Shown one piece after another: positions 19,808 through 26,708 of a DNA stretch of 50,141 nucleotides. The translations under genes were made by a program, and so were the position numbers. Positions within the stretch are counted from its first letter, which is position 1. Each line of letters opens with the position of its first letter. Below the pieces are notes generated by a model. It saw nothing but the letters and a program-made list of their open reading frames with translations, did not search any database and was not told the DNA's origin. Source of the stretch: an uncultured Collinsella sp. (GTDB lineage Bacteria > Actinomycetota > Coriobacteriia > Coriobacteriales > Coriobacteriaceae); NCBI GenBank assembly GCA_902493855.1, contig CABUQV010000015.1, positions 1 to 50,141 of the forward strand. The letters are read 5' to 3'.

Positions 19808-20860
19808 GTGAAAACGGGTATTTCGATTTATCTTTCCAGCCCTTTGCAGGATATTGAGCGGACGATTGAGCGTGGTGCCGCGGCGGGTGCGCGCTACGCG
19901 TTCACCTCGCTGCATATTCCCGAGGATGGGGGAGCGGCGTATGCCGATAAGGTCCGTCATGTGCTGTCGCTGCTTTCCGCCCGTGGCATTGCGCTCATTG
20001 CCGATGTGGGGCCTCGCACGTGCGATTTGCTTGGGCTTGAGCGCATCGAGGACCTGCGCGATCTGGGGTTGGAATACCTTCGTTTGGACTATGGCTTTAG
20101 CGCCCAACGGGTCGCGGAGCTGTCCGGTGTATTTCGCATTGTGGTCAATGCATCGACGGTGAGTTCTGATGAAATCGCATCGTGGCGTGAGGCCGGTGCC
20201 GATGTGACTCGTTTTGCCGCCTGCCACAATTTTTACCCCAAGCCTTATACCGGTTTAGCTCTTGAAGATGTTGCTCGGACGAATCTTCGTCTTGCGGCGC
20301 TTGGATTCGAAATCATGGCTTTTGTGCCGGGTGATGCTAACGTTCGCGGGCCGGTATTCGAGGGACTGCCGACGGTCGAGGCGCAGCGCGGTCGCGCGTC
20401 AAAGGTTGCCCTCAATATGCTTGAGCTTGCACATGGCGCCGATTGCGACATTGTGTTGGTCGGCGACCCCGATCTTTCCGATGCGGGCTGGGCGCAGTTT
20501 GCTCAAGTTTCCGCCGGATACGTGGACCTGCAATGCGAGCTTGAGCCCGGTTATGCCTATGTGCGCGGGCAGATTCATCACGACCGGCCCGACTCGAGTG
20601 TCCTCATCTTTAGGTCTCAGGAGTCACGTACGAAGCTTAAGCCGGATTCCGTGCCGACGGATGCCGGAGCCGGCCTGCCGCGAAAGGCGGGGTCGATCGC
20701 TGTGAGCAATAGCGGATATGGGCGCTACGAAGGCGAGCTTGAGATTGCGCGGGTCGATCTTCCCGGTGACGAGCGCATGAACGTTGCGGGCCATATCACG
20801 CCCGAGGCAATGGAACTGCTGCCGTTTATCAAGCGCGGATTCGGGGTACGGTTCGTTTAA
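19808..20860 (+). CDS. mupG: MupG-type 6-phospho-N-acetylmuramidase (DUF871)
   Basis: The 350-residue protein has a TIM-barrel (about residues 1-235) beginning MKTGISIYLSS and holding the family's SLHIPED, DYGFS and HNFYPKPYTGL segments, then a small C-terminal domain (about 245-350). In Staphylococcus aureus MupG cleaves MurNAc-6-P-GlcNAc, giving MurNAc-6-P for MurQ, and its gene sits with murQ, murP and murR; the same four genes are adjacent here. GTG 19808 follows AAAGGAGCG. No signal peptide is present, so it acts in the cytoplasm. It is separated from murP by a terminator, so it may be expressed separately or by read-through. Confidence 0.88.
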   Translation: MKTGISIYLSSPLQDIERTIERGAAAGARYAFTSLHIPEDGGAAYADKVRHVLSLLSARGIALIADVGPRTCDLLGLERIEDLRDLGLEYLRLDYGFSAQRVAELSGVFRIVVNASTVSSDEIASWREAGADVTRFAACHNFYPKPYTGLALEDVARTNLRLAALGFEIMAFVPGDANVRGPVFEGLPTVEAQRGRASKVALNMLELAHGADCDIVLVGDPDLSDAGWAQFAQVSAGYVDLQCELEPGYAYVRGQIHHDRPDSSVLIFRSQESRTKLKPDSVPTDAGAGLPRKAGSIAVSNSGYGRYEGELEIARVDLPGDERMNVAGHITPEAMELLPFIKRGFGVRFV

Positions 20861-20952
20861 CGTGTGACCCGCGGGCTACAATTGGCCCATCATACGAAGG
20901 CGCCTCGTGTGGCGTGTGCCTGCGTTGGCCGATCTATATTCGGAGGATTCCC

Positions 20953-21312
20953 ATGACTGTACTGTTTGTTGAATATCCCAAGTGCTCGACCTGTAAGAAG
21001 GCCAAGGCATGGCTGGACGAACATGGGGTAGAGTATATCGATCGCGATATCGTTTTGGACAATCCCACGGCTGATGAGCTTGCGACCTGGATTGCTCGTT
21101 CGGGGCTGCCGGTGCGGCGCTTCTTTAATTCGTCGGGCATGAAATATCGAGAGCTGGGCCTGAAGGCGCGTCTGGATGCGGGCATGACGGATCAGGAGTG
21201 CTGCGAGCTGCTGGCGACCGACGGCATGCTGGTCAAGCGTCCGCTGCTGGTGGGCGACGACTTTGCGATTCCTGGGTTTAAGGAAGCGACCTGGACCGAG
21301 GTGCTGCTGTAG
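20953..21312 (+). CDS. ArsC/Spx-family thioredoxin-fold protein
   Basis: The 119-residue protein has the ArsC/Spx fold with an N-terminal CxxC (Cys11-Ser-Thr-Cys14), the LDNPTADELATWIARSGLPVRRFFN stretch and a C-terminal KRPLLVGDD motif typical of the family. These proteins act as reductases (ArsC, YffB) or as RNA-polymerase binding regulators (Spx, MgsR). There is no arsenic gene nearby, so the exact role is open. GGAGG at 20942-20946 fits ATG 20953. It is probably a single gene, followed by a set of three hairpins instead of a clear terminator. Confidence 0.85.
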   Translation: MTVLFVEYPKCSTCKKAKAWLDEHGVEYIDRDIVLDNPTADELATWIARSGLPVRRFFNSSGMKYRELGLKARLDAGMTDQECCELLATDGMLVKRPLLVGDDFAIPGFKEATWTEVLL

Positions 21313-21318
21313 TGGTTG

Positions 21319-21490
21319 CGGAAAGTGCGTCCCGTTTTGAGCTCGGATTCCGGGACGCAGTTTCCGGTTGAAGGGGCTAGCGGAAATCGTATCCCAGTTT
21401 GAGCGCGAAATCTGGGATACGGTTTCCGTTTGGGGCCTCTAGGGGAAAGCGCGTCCCGTTCTGGACGTAAATTCCGGGATGAGCTTTCCG
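21319..21490. repeat. Three 48-nt hairpin units in a 62-nt tandem period
   Basis: Units start at 21319, 21381 and 21443 and are each 48 nt long. Each is an inverted repeat of the form CGGAAA-n-GCGTCCCG...CGGGACGC-n-TTTCCG. In unit 2 both arms change together (GTATCCCA with TGGGATAC). Unit 3 keeps the arms with partial decay. They lie between the ArsC/Spx-like gene and an oppositely oriented gene, where they could also end both transcripts. Confidence 0.7.
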
Positions 21491-21507
21491 GTTGGCGGGC
21501 ATATGCG

Positions 21508-21918
21508 CTAATCCTCAAGCTGCGCCCATTCGTGCGGATCGTAGACCTTTACGTGCTTGTTGGGCTTGCCGCTCCAGTACTCCTCGTCCATAAAGGGCAG
21601 ATATGCCTGAACGCCGGGGCAGATAAAGGGAATCCGCTGCTGTTGCAGTCGCTCGCGCTGGCGCTGCTCCAGGTGCGCCTCGGATATGACGGTCGGCATG
21701 CCGGACAGCTCGACGAGGCTTGCCTGGATTCGCTTAAGGTCGGGGAGTCCCGCGTGCCATGACATCCGCATGATCAAAAAGGATGCACGGCGGTATTTTG
21801 CCTGCACCACAGTAATGGCGGGGCGCAGAGTGGGATGGATTTTGTCCCGTTCGGGCCAAAGGTCGGCAGTGATCTCGAGGCCCAGGGTCTCCCATAGGTA
21901 ATCAAGCTCTTCGTCCAT
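21508..21918 (-). CDS. Hypothetical protein, winged-helix relative lacking the HTH part (uncertain)
   Basis: The 136-residue protein starts MDEELDYLWETLG with GAGGCG just upstream on the minus strand. It is mostly hydrophilic with no membrane helix or signal. Segments such as RIPFICPGVQAYLPFM recall a region of some MarR-like proteins from Gram-positive bacteria, but I see no clear DNA-binding helix-turn-helix, so no function is proposed. Codon use matches its neighbours. It runs head-on against the ArsC/Spx-like gene across the hairpin array. Confidence 0.6.
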   Translation of the reverse strand: MDEELDYLWETLGLEITADLWPERDKIHPTLRPAITVVQAKYRRASFLIMRMSWHAGLPDLKRIQASLVELSGMPTVISEAHLEQRQRERLQQQRIPFICPGVQAYLPFMDEEYWSGKPNKHVKVYDPHEWAQLED

Positions 21919-22083
21919 GGCGCCTCGATATCTACGCGATCATTGATACTTCGATTGTGTTGCCTGGTGCTATCGTTTTCGCGGTAGAATCTGCCAACGG
22001 TTGACGGCTACCGCTCGCGGCGTTTTGCCCTTCGTGTACAGCGGTCGGCTTCACAGGTCCTTCACGGGTTGGACTTAATTAGG

Positions 22084-22118
22084 CCAATTTGACTGAATTT
22101 CAAAAAAGTCAAAATTGG
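22084..22118. other. AT-rich dyad upstream of tRNA genes
   Basis: CCAATTTGACT (22084-22094) mirrors AGTCAAAATTGG (22107-22118) with one inserted base. It sits just before the tRNA promoter and could be an upstream element or a terminator for minus-strand reading. The remaining bases from 21919 hold nothing I recognise. Confidence 0.35.
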
Positions 22119-22121
22119 GGC

Positions 22122-22150
22122 TTGCGTCACGGCGAGACTTCCCGTATATT
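22122..22150 (+). promoter_or_regulatory. Promoter of the tRNA pair
   Basis: TTGCGT (22122-22127), a 17-bp spacer and TATATT (22145-22150), ending 44 bases before tRNA-Gln. Confidence 0.55.
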
Positions 22151-22194
22151 TCTTTCTTGCGCAAAGGCACAGCCGAGCGCAGCGATGCAGTCAT

Positions 22195-22268
22195 TGGGAT
22201 GTCGTCTAATGGCAGGACAGCGGATTCTGGTTCCGTCAATGGGGGTTCGACTCCCTCCATCCCAGCCA
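22195..22268 (+). tRNA. tRNA-Gln (anticodon CUG)
   Basis: The acceptor stem TGGGATG/CATCCCA, the D arm TCTAATGGCAGGA, anticodon loop TTCTGGT and T loop TTCGACT are all present, with CCA encoded at 22266-22268. The anticodon CTG reads CAG codons. It is 74 nt long and followed by tRNA-Glu 17 bases on. Confidence 0.95.
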
Positions 22269-22285
22269 TTGCATTTGCTACATAT

Positions 22286-22362
22286 GGCCCGTTCGTCTAG
22301 CGGTTTAGGACGCCGCCCTCTCAAGGCGGAGATCACCAGTTCGAATCTGGTACGGGCTACCA
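22286..22362 (+). tRNA. tRNA-Glu (anticodon CUC)
   Basis: The acceptor stem GGCCCGT/ACGGGCT (first pair G-U), anticodon stem CCGCC/GGCGG with loop CTCTCAA, and T loop TTCGAAT are clear, with CCA encoded at the end. The anticodon CTC reads GAG. It shares a promoter and terminator with tRNA-Gln. Confidence 0.95.
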
Positions 22363-22372
22363 AAATTGAACG

Positions 22373-22400
22373 CCCGGGCCTCGTAAGAGACCCGGGTTTT
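22373..22400 (+). terminator. Intrinsic terminator after tRNA pair
   Basis: CCCGGGCCTC pairs with GAGACCCGGG across a GTAA loop with one mismatch, followed by TTTT. Confidence 0.85.
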
Positions 22401-22456
22401 GTGTATTGACCGTATATACGGCGCCTGCCGTGTTTCGCTCAGATCGAGGAGTAGCC

Positions 22457-23374
22457 ATGGATCTGCCCATCAGCTTGCAAGACATCACGTATGCCGAGAA
22501 CTATCTGGCGCAGGGCGACCTGGCTACGGCGACGCCGCTGCTGGAGCGTCTGGTGGAGCTCGCCGAGGAGTATATTGATGCTGAGTGCAAGACGGAGGAG
22601 AAGCGTCAATACTTTAGCTTCGATAGCAAGTTTGAGCGCTTGGCCTATCGCCGCGTGGAGAAGGATCCGCGCGAGCTCGTGCAGGTCGAGGTGCCGTTTG
22701 ACCGCCTGTACTCTGACATGGCGTTTGCCTACATTCGCCAGCAGGATTATGTAAGCGCTCGTAATGCCCTGATGCAGGCTGTGCGTTGGGACCCCATGAA
22801 CTGCAACTATCGCTTGGATTTGGCCGAGCTGTTCCGTGCACTCGAGGACAAGCAGGAATGGGCATCGCTCTCGTTCTCGGTGCTGGAGCGTGCAAGCGAT
22901 GGCAAGTGCGCCGCCCGCGCTTACGCCAATCTAGGTCAGTACTTCTTGGAGCCCGAGACCGAGAACGTTTCGGCTGCCGTGGGCTGCGCGCGTCTGGCGC
23001 TGCGCCTGGCGCCCAACGATGCGCATACGACGCGCCTGCTCAACAAGATCCATACCACCTATCCGGATGCCGCTGATGAGAGCGACGACCACGTGATGGG
23101 TGAATTGGCCCTGCAAGGCGTGCCGACCTCGCCTTCGGCCGAGATTGCCATCTGCCTGATTATGTGCGCGACCGATGCTGCAAGCGACGGCGACAAGCAG
23201 GAGGCGACGCGCCTGACGGTACGTGCTCGCGACTTGGTGGGCGAGGAGGCCTGCGCGGCGATTATCAAACTGGTGCGCGAGAGCGATGCCGAGCTCAATG
23301 CCGAGCGCAAGGCAAAGCGCGAGACTGCGGGCTCAAACGCCGATGGCGCCAAGGAGGCCGGCGATGCCCAGTAA
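22457..23374 (+). CDS. Tetratricopeptide-repeat protein
   Basis: The 305-residue soluble protein shows TPR-like helical pairs: a first around residues 10-40 (YAENYLAQGDLATATPLLERL), a second around 90-125 (MAFAYIRQQDYVSARNALMQAVRWDP) and a third around 150-195. A charged Ala/Lys/Glu-rich tail ends the protein. TPRs mediate protein contacts; the partner is unknown. GAGGA at 22446-22450 fits ATG 22457 rather than the longer frame from 22406. The 3' end overlaps smpB by 11 bases, so the pair is co-translated, although TPR proteins are not a known part of trans-translation. Confidence 0.8.
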   Translation: MDLPISLQDITYAENYLAQGDLATATPLLERLVELAEEYIDAECKTEEKRQYFSFDSKFERLAYRRVEKDPRELVQVEVPFDRLYSDMAFAYIRQQDYVSARNALMQAVRWDPMNCNYRLDLAELFRALEDKQEWASLSFSVLERASDGKCAARAYANLGQYFLEPETENVSAAVGCARLALRLAPNDAHTTRLLNKIHTTYPDAADESDDHVMGELALQGVPTSPSAEIAICLIMCATDAASDGDKQEATRLTVRARDLVGEEACAAIIKLVRESDAELNAERKAKRETAGSNADGAKEAGDAQ

Positions 23375-23834
23375 GCGCGAGCGCAAACTCATTTCCAAGA
23401 ATCGCTCGGCACATCACGAGTACTTTATCGATGAGACGTTTGAGTGCGGTATTGAGCTGAGCGGCACCGAGGTCAAGTCGATTCGCGAGCGCGCCTGTCA
23501 GATCACTGACACTTTTGCGCTGATTCGTGGCGGCGAGTGCTGGCTCGTCGGACTGCATATCCACCCTTATAGCCATGGTGGCGTGTGGAATCGCGATCCC
23601 GACCGTCGGCGTCGTCTGCTGCTGCACCGCAAGGAGATCGACTTTCTTGACGGCAAACTTCGCAACCGTGGTTATGCGCTGGTTCCGTTGGAGCTCTACT
23701 TTAATACCGACGGCCGCGTAAAGCTGCTGCTGGGTCTGGGTCGCGGCAAGAAGCTCTACGACAAGCGCGAGGACATGGCCAAGCGTGATGTCCAACGCGA
23801 GATCGACCGCGCCCTTAAGGAACGCAACCGCTAG
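23364..23834 (+). CDS. smpB: SsrA-binding protein SmpB
   Basis: SmpB binds tmRNA and delivers it to stalled ribosomes. The 156-residue protein has the family OB-fold marks: NRSAHHEYFIDETFECGIELSGTEVKS, the HIHPY segment and the C-terminal basic tail starting GRGKKLYDKREDMAKRD, which enters the mRNA channel. AAGGAGG at 23351-23357 lies inside the upstream gene and supports ATG 23364. I looked for ssrA (tmRNA) nearby and did not find it, so it must be elsewhere. RNase R, a trans-translation partner, is in this window but about 9 kb away. Confidence 0.97.
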   Translation: MPSKRERKLISKNRSAHHEYFIDETFECGIELSGTEVKSIRERACQITDTFALIRGGECWLVGLHIHPYSHGGVWNRDPDRRRRLLLHRKEIDFLDGKLRNRGYALVPLELYFNTDGRVKLLLGLGRGKKLYDKREDMAKRDVQREIDRALKERNR

Positions 23835-23846
23835 GTACTCTGTATA

Positions 23847-23913
23847 AGTTGCGGTGGAATACGGACTGTTTTGCCTGTTTGAGGGGCTATTCAGTCCCTA
23901 TTTCACCGCAACT
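23847..23913. repeat. 67-nt palindrome of the GTTGCGGTG family, copy 1
   Basis: AGTTGCGGTGGAATACGG is mirrored by CCTATTTCACCGCAACT. Copies of identical 67-nt length are at 38102-38168 and 47586-47652. Confidence 0.65.
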
Positions 23914-23955
23914 GCGGGCGTCTCATCTTTCTTACTGTTCTGACACATATGTCTC

Positions 23956-23989
23956 AAAGGCGGCGTCCGTTATGGGTGCCGCCTTTTTT
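23956..23989 (+). terminator. Intrinsic terminator after smpB
   Basis: AAAGGCGGC pairs with GCCGCCTTT and is followed by Ts. Confidence 0.85.
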
Positions 23990-24040
23990 GTGGGTACATA
24001 CATTCATGAGGTTCCAACCCGAGCTAGGGGAGTGATCGTT

Positions 24041-24544
24041 ATGGACAAAACTGCGTTCTTTACCATGCCGAGCGGTCTGTACGTGGTGAGCGCTGCGGCA
24101 GACGGGCTGCGCGCCGGCTGCGTCATCAATACTGCGGTGCAGGTGACGTCCATGCCGCCGCGTATTTCGGTTGCCGTGAACAAGGACAATGTCACCTCGG
24201 GCGTCATCGCATCGGCCAAAGCGTTCGCGCTGACCGTGATCGGTCAGACCGCCGACATGCTCTACATCGGTAACTTTGGGTTCCGCACCAGCAGCGATTA
24301 TGACAAGTTTGCCAAATACGAGACCCGCGAGACGGCTCTGGGCATGCCCTATGTGCCCGAGCACGCGGCGGCCCTGTTTAGCTGCCGTTTGATCGACACT
24401 GTGGATGTGGGAACGCATCTGCTGTTTATTGGCGAGGTCGAGGATGCCGAGCGCCTGAGCGACGAGACGCCGCTGACGTACGACTACTATCACAAGGTGC
24501 TAAAGGGCAAGACGCCGCCCAAAGCCTCGTCGTATCAAGGCTAG
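24041..24544 (+). CDS. Flavin reductase-like FMN-binding protein
   Basis: The 167-residue protein matches the flavin reductase-like domain: MPSGLYVVSA at the start, then a CVINTAVQVTSMPPRISVAVNKDN stretch typical of FMN binding and a C-terminal YHKVLKGKTPPKA signature. In relatives this domain is fused to rubredoxin (high molecular weight rubredoxin) and passes electrons in oxygen or peroxide detoxification. Here rubredoxin is a separate gene 88 bases downstream with its own promoter. ATG 24041 is chosen over the longer frame from 23849, which crosses a palindrome and a terminator. AGGGGAG lies upstream. Confidence 0.85.
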   Translation: MDKTAFFTMPSGLYVVSAAADGLRAGCVINTAVQVTSMPPRISVAVNKDNVTSGVIASAKAFALTVIGQTADMLYIGNFGFRTSSDYDKFAKYETRETALGMPYVPEHAAALFSCRLIDTVDVGTHLLFIGEVEDAERLSDETPLTYDYYHKVLKGKTPPKASSYQG

Positions 24545-24561
24545 AAATGTTCTAAAAATAC

Positions 24562-24589
24562 TTGCATTATACTATTGAGAATATATACT
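24562..24589 (+). promoter_or_regulatory. Promoter of the rubredoxin gene
   Basis: TTGCAT (24562-24567), a 16-bp spacer and TATACT (24584-24589). The surroundings are unusually AT-rich with an imperfect dyad (TATACTATTGAGAATATA), which could hold an iron- or peroxide-responsive operator; that part is speculative. Confidence 0.6.
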
Positions 24590-24632
24590 AATAAGTAAGT
24601 ACACCAGCAGTCACGTTCGAGAGGAGAACATC

Positions 24633-24776
24633 ATGGCTGAGGAGAAGAAGACGTATAAGTTTGTGTGCACCGTTTGCGGTTACGAGGTTGAGGTCGACAC
24701 GCCCGAGCTGCCCGAGGATTACGTGTGCCCGGTGTGCGGCGTCGGCCCCGATGAGTTTGAGCTCGTCGAGGAGTAA
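24633..24776 (+). CDS. Rubredoxin (47 residues)
   Basis: This short protein has both rubredoxin knuckles, Cys12-Thr-Val-Cys15-Gly and Cys32-Pro-Val-Cys35-Gly, holding one iron. It is a little shorter than usual (about 52-55), with acidic ends. GAGGAG at 24620-24625 fits the ATG. It is a one-electron carrier, likely used by the neighbouring flavin reductase-like protein; that link is inference from position. A terminator follows. Confidence 0.92.
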   Translation: MAEEKKTYKFVCTVCGYEVEVDTPELPEDYVCPVCGVGPDEFELVEE

Positions 24777-24816
24777 CTCGTAGACACACGGCGATTAGCC
24801 ATACAGAGCTCTGTCC

Positions 24817-24853
24817 AAGGGTCCCGGCTGGATATTCCGGCTGGGACCCTTTT
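24817..24853. terminator. Terminator between rubredoxin and mntH (convergent)
   Basis: AAGGGTCCC pairs with GGGACCCTT with inner CCGG segments, and TTTT follows on the plus strand. It lies between converging genes and may serve both. Confidence 0.85.
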
Positions 24854-24883
24854 GATTTATCTGACGGTTTAAAGCGGCCTTAC

Positions 24884-24900
24884 GTGTTACAGATTGAGAC
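24884..24900. repeat. Half unit of the TCTCGATCTGTAACA repeat family
   Basis: GTGTTACAGATTGAGAC matches the right arm of the family at 26308-44956 but has no left arm nearby. It lies 30 bases after the Nramp stop codon (minus strand). Confidence 0.6.
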
Positions 24901-24929
24901 GTCATATCTGGACAGCCACGCTATCCCAA

Positions 24930-26186
24930 TTACATCCCCGTTAGCAGCACGATGTCGAGAATCGTCACGATGACGCCGATCCCTACGAGCAGCGCGTTGA
25001 GCGGGCGCGAGTTGGCGTATTTGCCCATAACGCGGGGCGAACTGGTGAGTCGTATGAGCACAAAGACCGTAATCGGCAACTGAAGCGACAACAATGCCTG
25101 ACTCCAGATGAGACCCTCAAAAGGATTCGGGACGATCAGGCACGCCGCCACTGCGCCGACGAAACAGACCGCCACTCCAATCGATGAGTGCCGGTCGTGG
25201 ATGTCGTATTCCTCGTCGAACATGCCCGCGGTGATGGTTCCCGCCGCCATGCCCGCTGTCACGCTGCTCGATAGTCCCGCGAACAGCAGCGCTACCGCAA
25301 AGATGGTCGAGCTCGCCGGGCCCAAGATGGGGGAGAGCGTGGCCGCTGCGACGGCGAGGTCGTCTACGACAATGCCGTGCGCAAAGAAGGTCGTTGCGGC
25401 CAGGATGACCATGGCCGAGTTGATCGCCCAGCCCACGCCCATCGAAAAGAGCGTGTCGAAGAGCTCATAGCGCAGACGCTCTTCGATAACCTGCTCGCCT
25501 TGGCCTTCGAAGTGCATGGATTGGATGACCTCGGAGTGCAGGAAGAGGTTGTGGGGCATAACGACCGCGCCTAGGACACTTACGATAATCGCGGCCGAGC
25601 CGGTGGGCATACGGGGTGTGATCCAGCTTGTGGCGGCTTGCGGCCAGTCGACGTTGACTAGTGCAAGCTCGGCCAAAAACGAAAGTCCTACCACGCCCAC
25701 GAAGGCGATGATCCATCGCTCGGCGCGTTTGTAGGAGCTTGTCATGAGCATGGCAATCGATGCCGCCGCGACGATGACGCAGCCGGCGCGTACGGGCAGG
25801 CCAAAGAGCATTTGAAGCGCGATCGCACCGCCCAGGACTTCGGCCATGGCGGTGGCGATGGTCGCGAGGTAGGCGCTGGCGAGCACCGTGCGCCCAACGA
25901 AGCGGGGGAGAAAGCGGGTCGTGGCCTCGGCAAGGCAGGCGCCCGTGGCGATGCCCAGGTGCGCCGCGTTGTGCTGCAAGACGATCAGCATAATCGTGGA
26001 CAGCGTGACGATCCACAGCAGCGCGTAGCCAAACTGCGAGCCCGCGGCCATATTGGAGGCCCAGTTGCCCGGGTCGATAAAGCCGACGGTCACGAGCAAT
26101 CCGGGGCCGATATGCCGTGCGATGTCGAGTCCTCCGTGACCGCCGGTGCGTCGGGAGCCAAAATGTTGTTTGAGATGGTTGAGCAT
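24930..26186 (-). CDS. mntH: Nramp-family divalent metal transporter
   Basis: The 418-residue membrane protein imports Mn2+ or Fe2+ with protons. It has about eleven hydrophobic segments. The two unwound binding helices are visible: DPGNWAS in the first helix and MPHNLFLHS in the sixth, including the methionine that helps choose transition metals. Methionine codon 26184-26186 follows AGGAGCG on the minus strand and is preferred over the longer frame. The gene is alone, with a terminator and half a repeat after it and a three-unit repeat array before it. Substrate naming follows the family; no accessory gene helps. Confidence 0.88.
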   Translation of the reverse strand: MLNHLKQHFGSRRTGGHGGLDIARHIGPGLLVTVGFIDPGNWASNMAAGSQFGYALLWIVTLSTIMLIVLQHNAAHLGIATGACLAEATTRFLPRFVGRTVLASAYLATIATAMAEVLGGAIALQMLFGLPVRAGCVIVAAASIAMLMTSSYKRAERWIIAFVGVVGLSFLAELALVNVDWPQAATSWITPRMPTGSAAIIVSVLGAVVMPHNLFLHSEVIQSMHFEGQGEQVIEERLRYELFDTLFSMGVGWAINSAMVILAATTFFAHGIVVDDLAVAAATLSPILGPASSTIFAVALLFAGLSSSVTAGMAAGTITAGMFDEEYDIHDRHSSIGVAVCFVGAVAACLIVPNPFEGLIWSQALLSLQLPITVFVLIRLTSSPRVMGKYANSRPLNALLVGIGVIVTILDIVLLTGM

Positions 26187-26249
26187 GGTGCGCTCCTGTG
26201 TGCCGTTTGTTTGACGCCGCAAAGGATACCCGTTTTAGGCTCAAAAGTT

Positions 26250-26271
26250 AACTATGACTAACAAAATAGTT
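26250..26271. promoter_or_regulatory. Possible metalloregulator operator upstream of the Nramp gene
   Basis: AACTAT (26250-26255) and ATAGTT (26266-26271) form a 22-bp dyad about 64 bases before the start codon. DtxR/MntR-type regulators bind such dyads near Mn transporters, but the match to a consensus is not firm. Confidence 0.35.
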
Positions 26272-26307
26272 GTATTTGAATGGGGTGGGGAAAGGGGGTT
26301 GCCGAAA

Positions 26308-26526
26308 TGTCTTGATCTGTAACAACTGGGGATGGAAATTGGGTCTAGGTGTTACAGATCAAGACAGGAAGAAATGGTCCTATGGAAAATCTCGATCTGT
26401 AACAGCTGACCGCCAAAACTGACCCTTCGTGTTACAGATTGAGACATTCGGAACCGTCTCTCGAAAACATCTTGATCTGTAACAGTTAGTCGTCGAAATT
26501 GGGTCTTACTGTTACAGATTGAGATG
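26308..26526. repeat. Array A: three TCTCGATCTGTAACA hairpin units
   Basis: Left arms start at 26310, 26390 and 26470, an exact 80-nt period. Each unit has a 15-nt left arm (TCTYGATCTGTAACA), about 25 nt of filler and a mirrored right arm (TGTTACAGATYRAGA). The following stretch to 26708 holds no gene and no promoter I would defend. Confidence 0.8.
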
Positions 26527-26708
26527 TTTGAAGCGGTGAGCTTACAGGCCGAACTTGGGGCCTATGTTGTCGCCCTTGAGGTCGGCGGTGTCCACTCGTA
26601 GGGCGTGCGTTACGCGATTGTTTCGAAACGGGTGGGAAACACAACGGGCCGGCGGTGCTCCTAGTATGCCTATTCAACTGACTGTCTAATATCTAGGGGA
26701 GGATCGCG

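Noticed and set aside
23835..24040. tmRNA gene next to smpB
   Set aside because: No alanine-tRNA-like ends or tag frame are seen; the region holds a 67-nt palindrome and a terminator.
26308..26526. CRISPR array
   Set aside because: Repeat arms alternate in direction and are only 15 nt, fillers are partly shared between units, and no cas genes are near.
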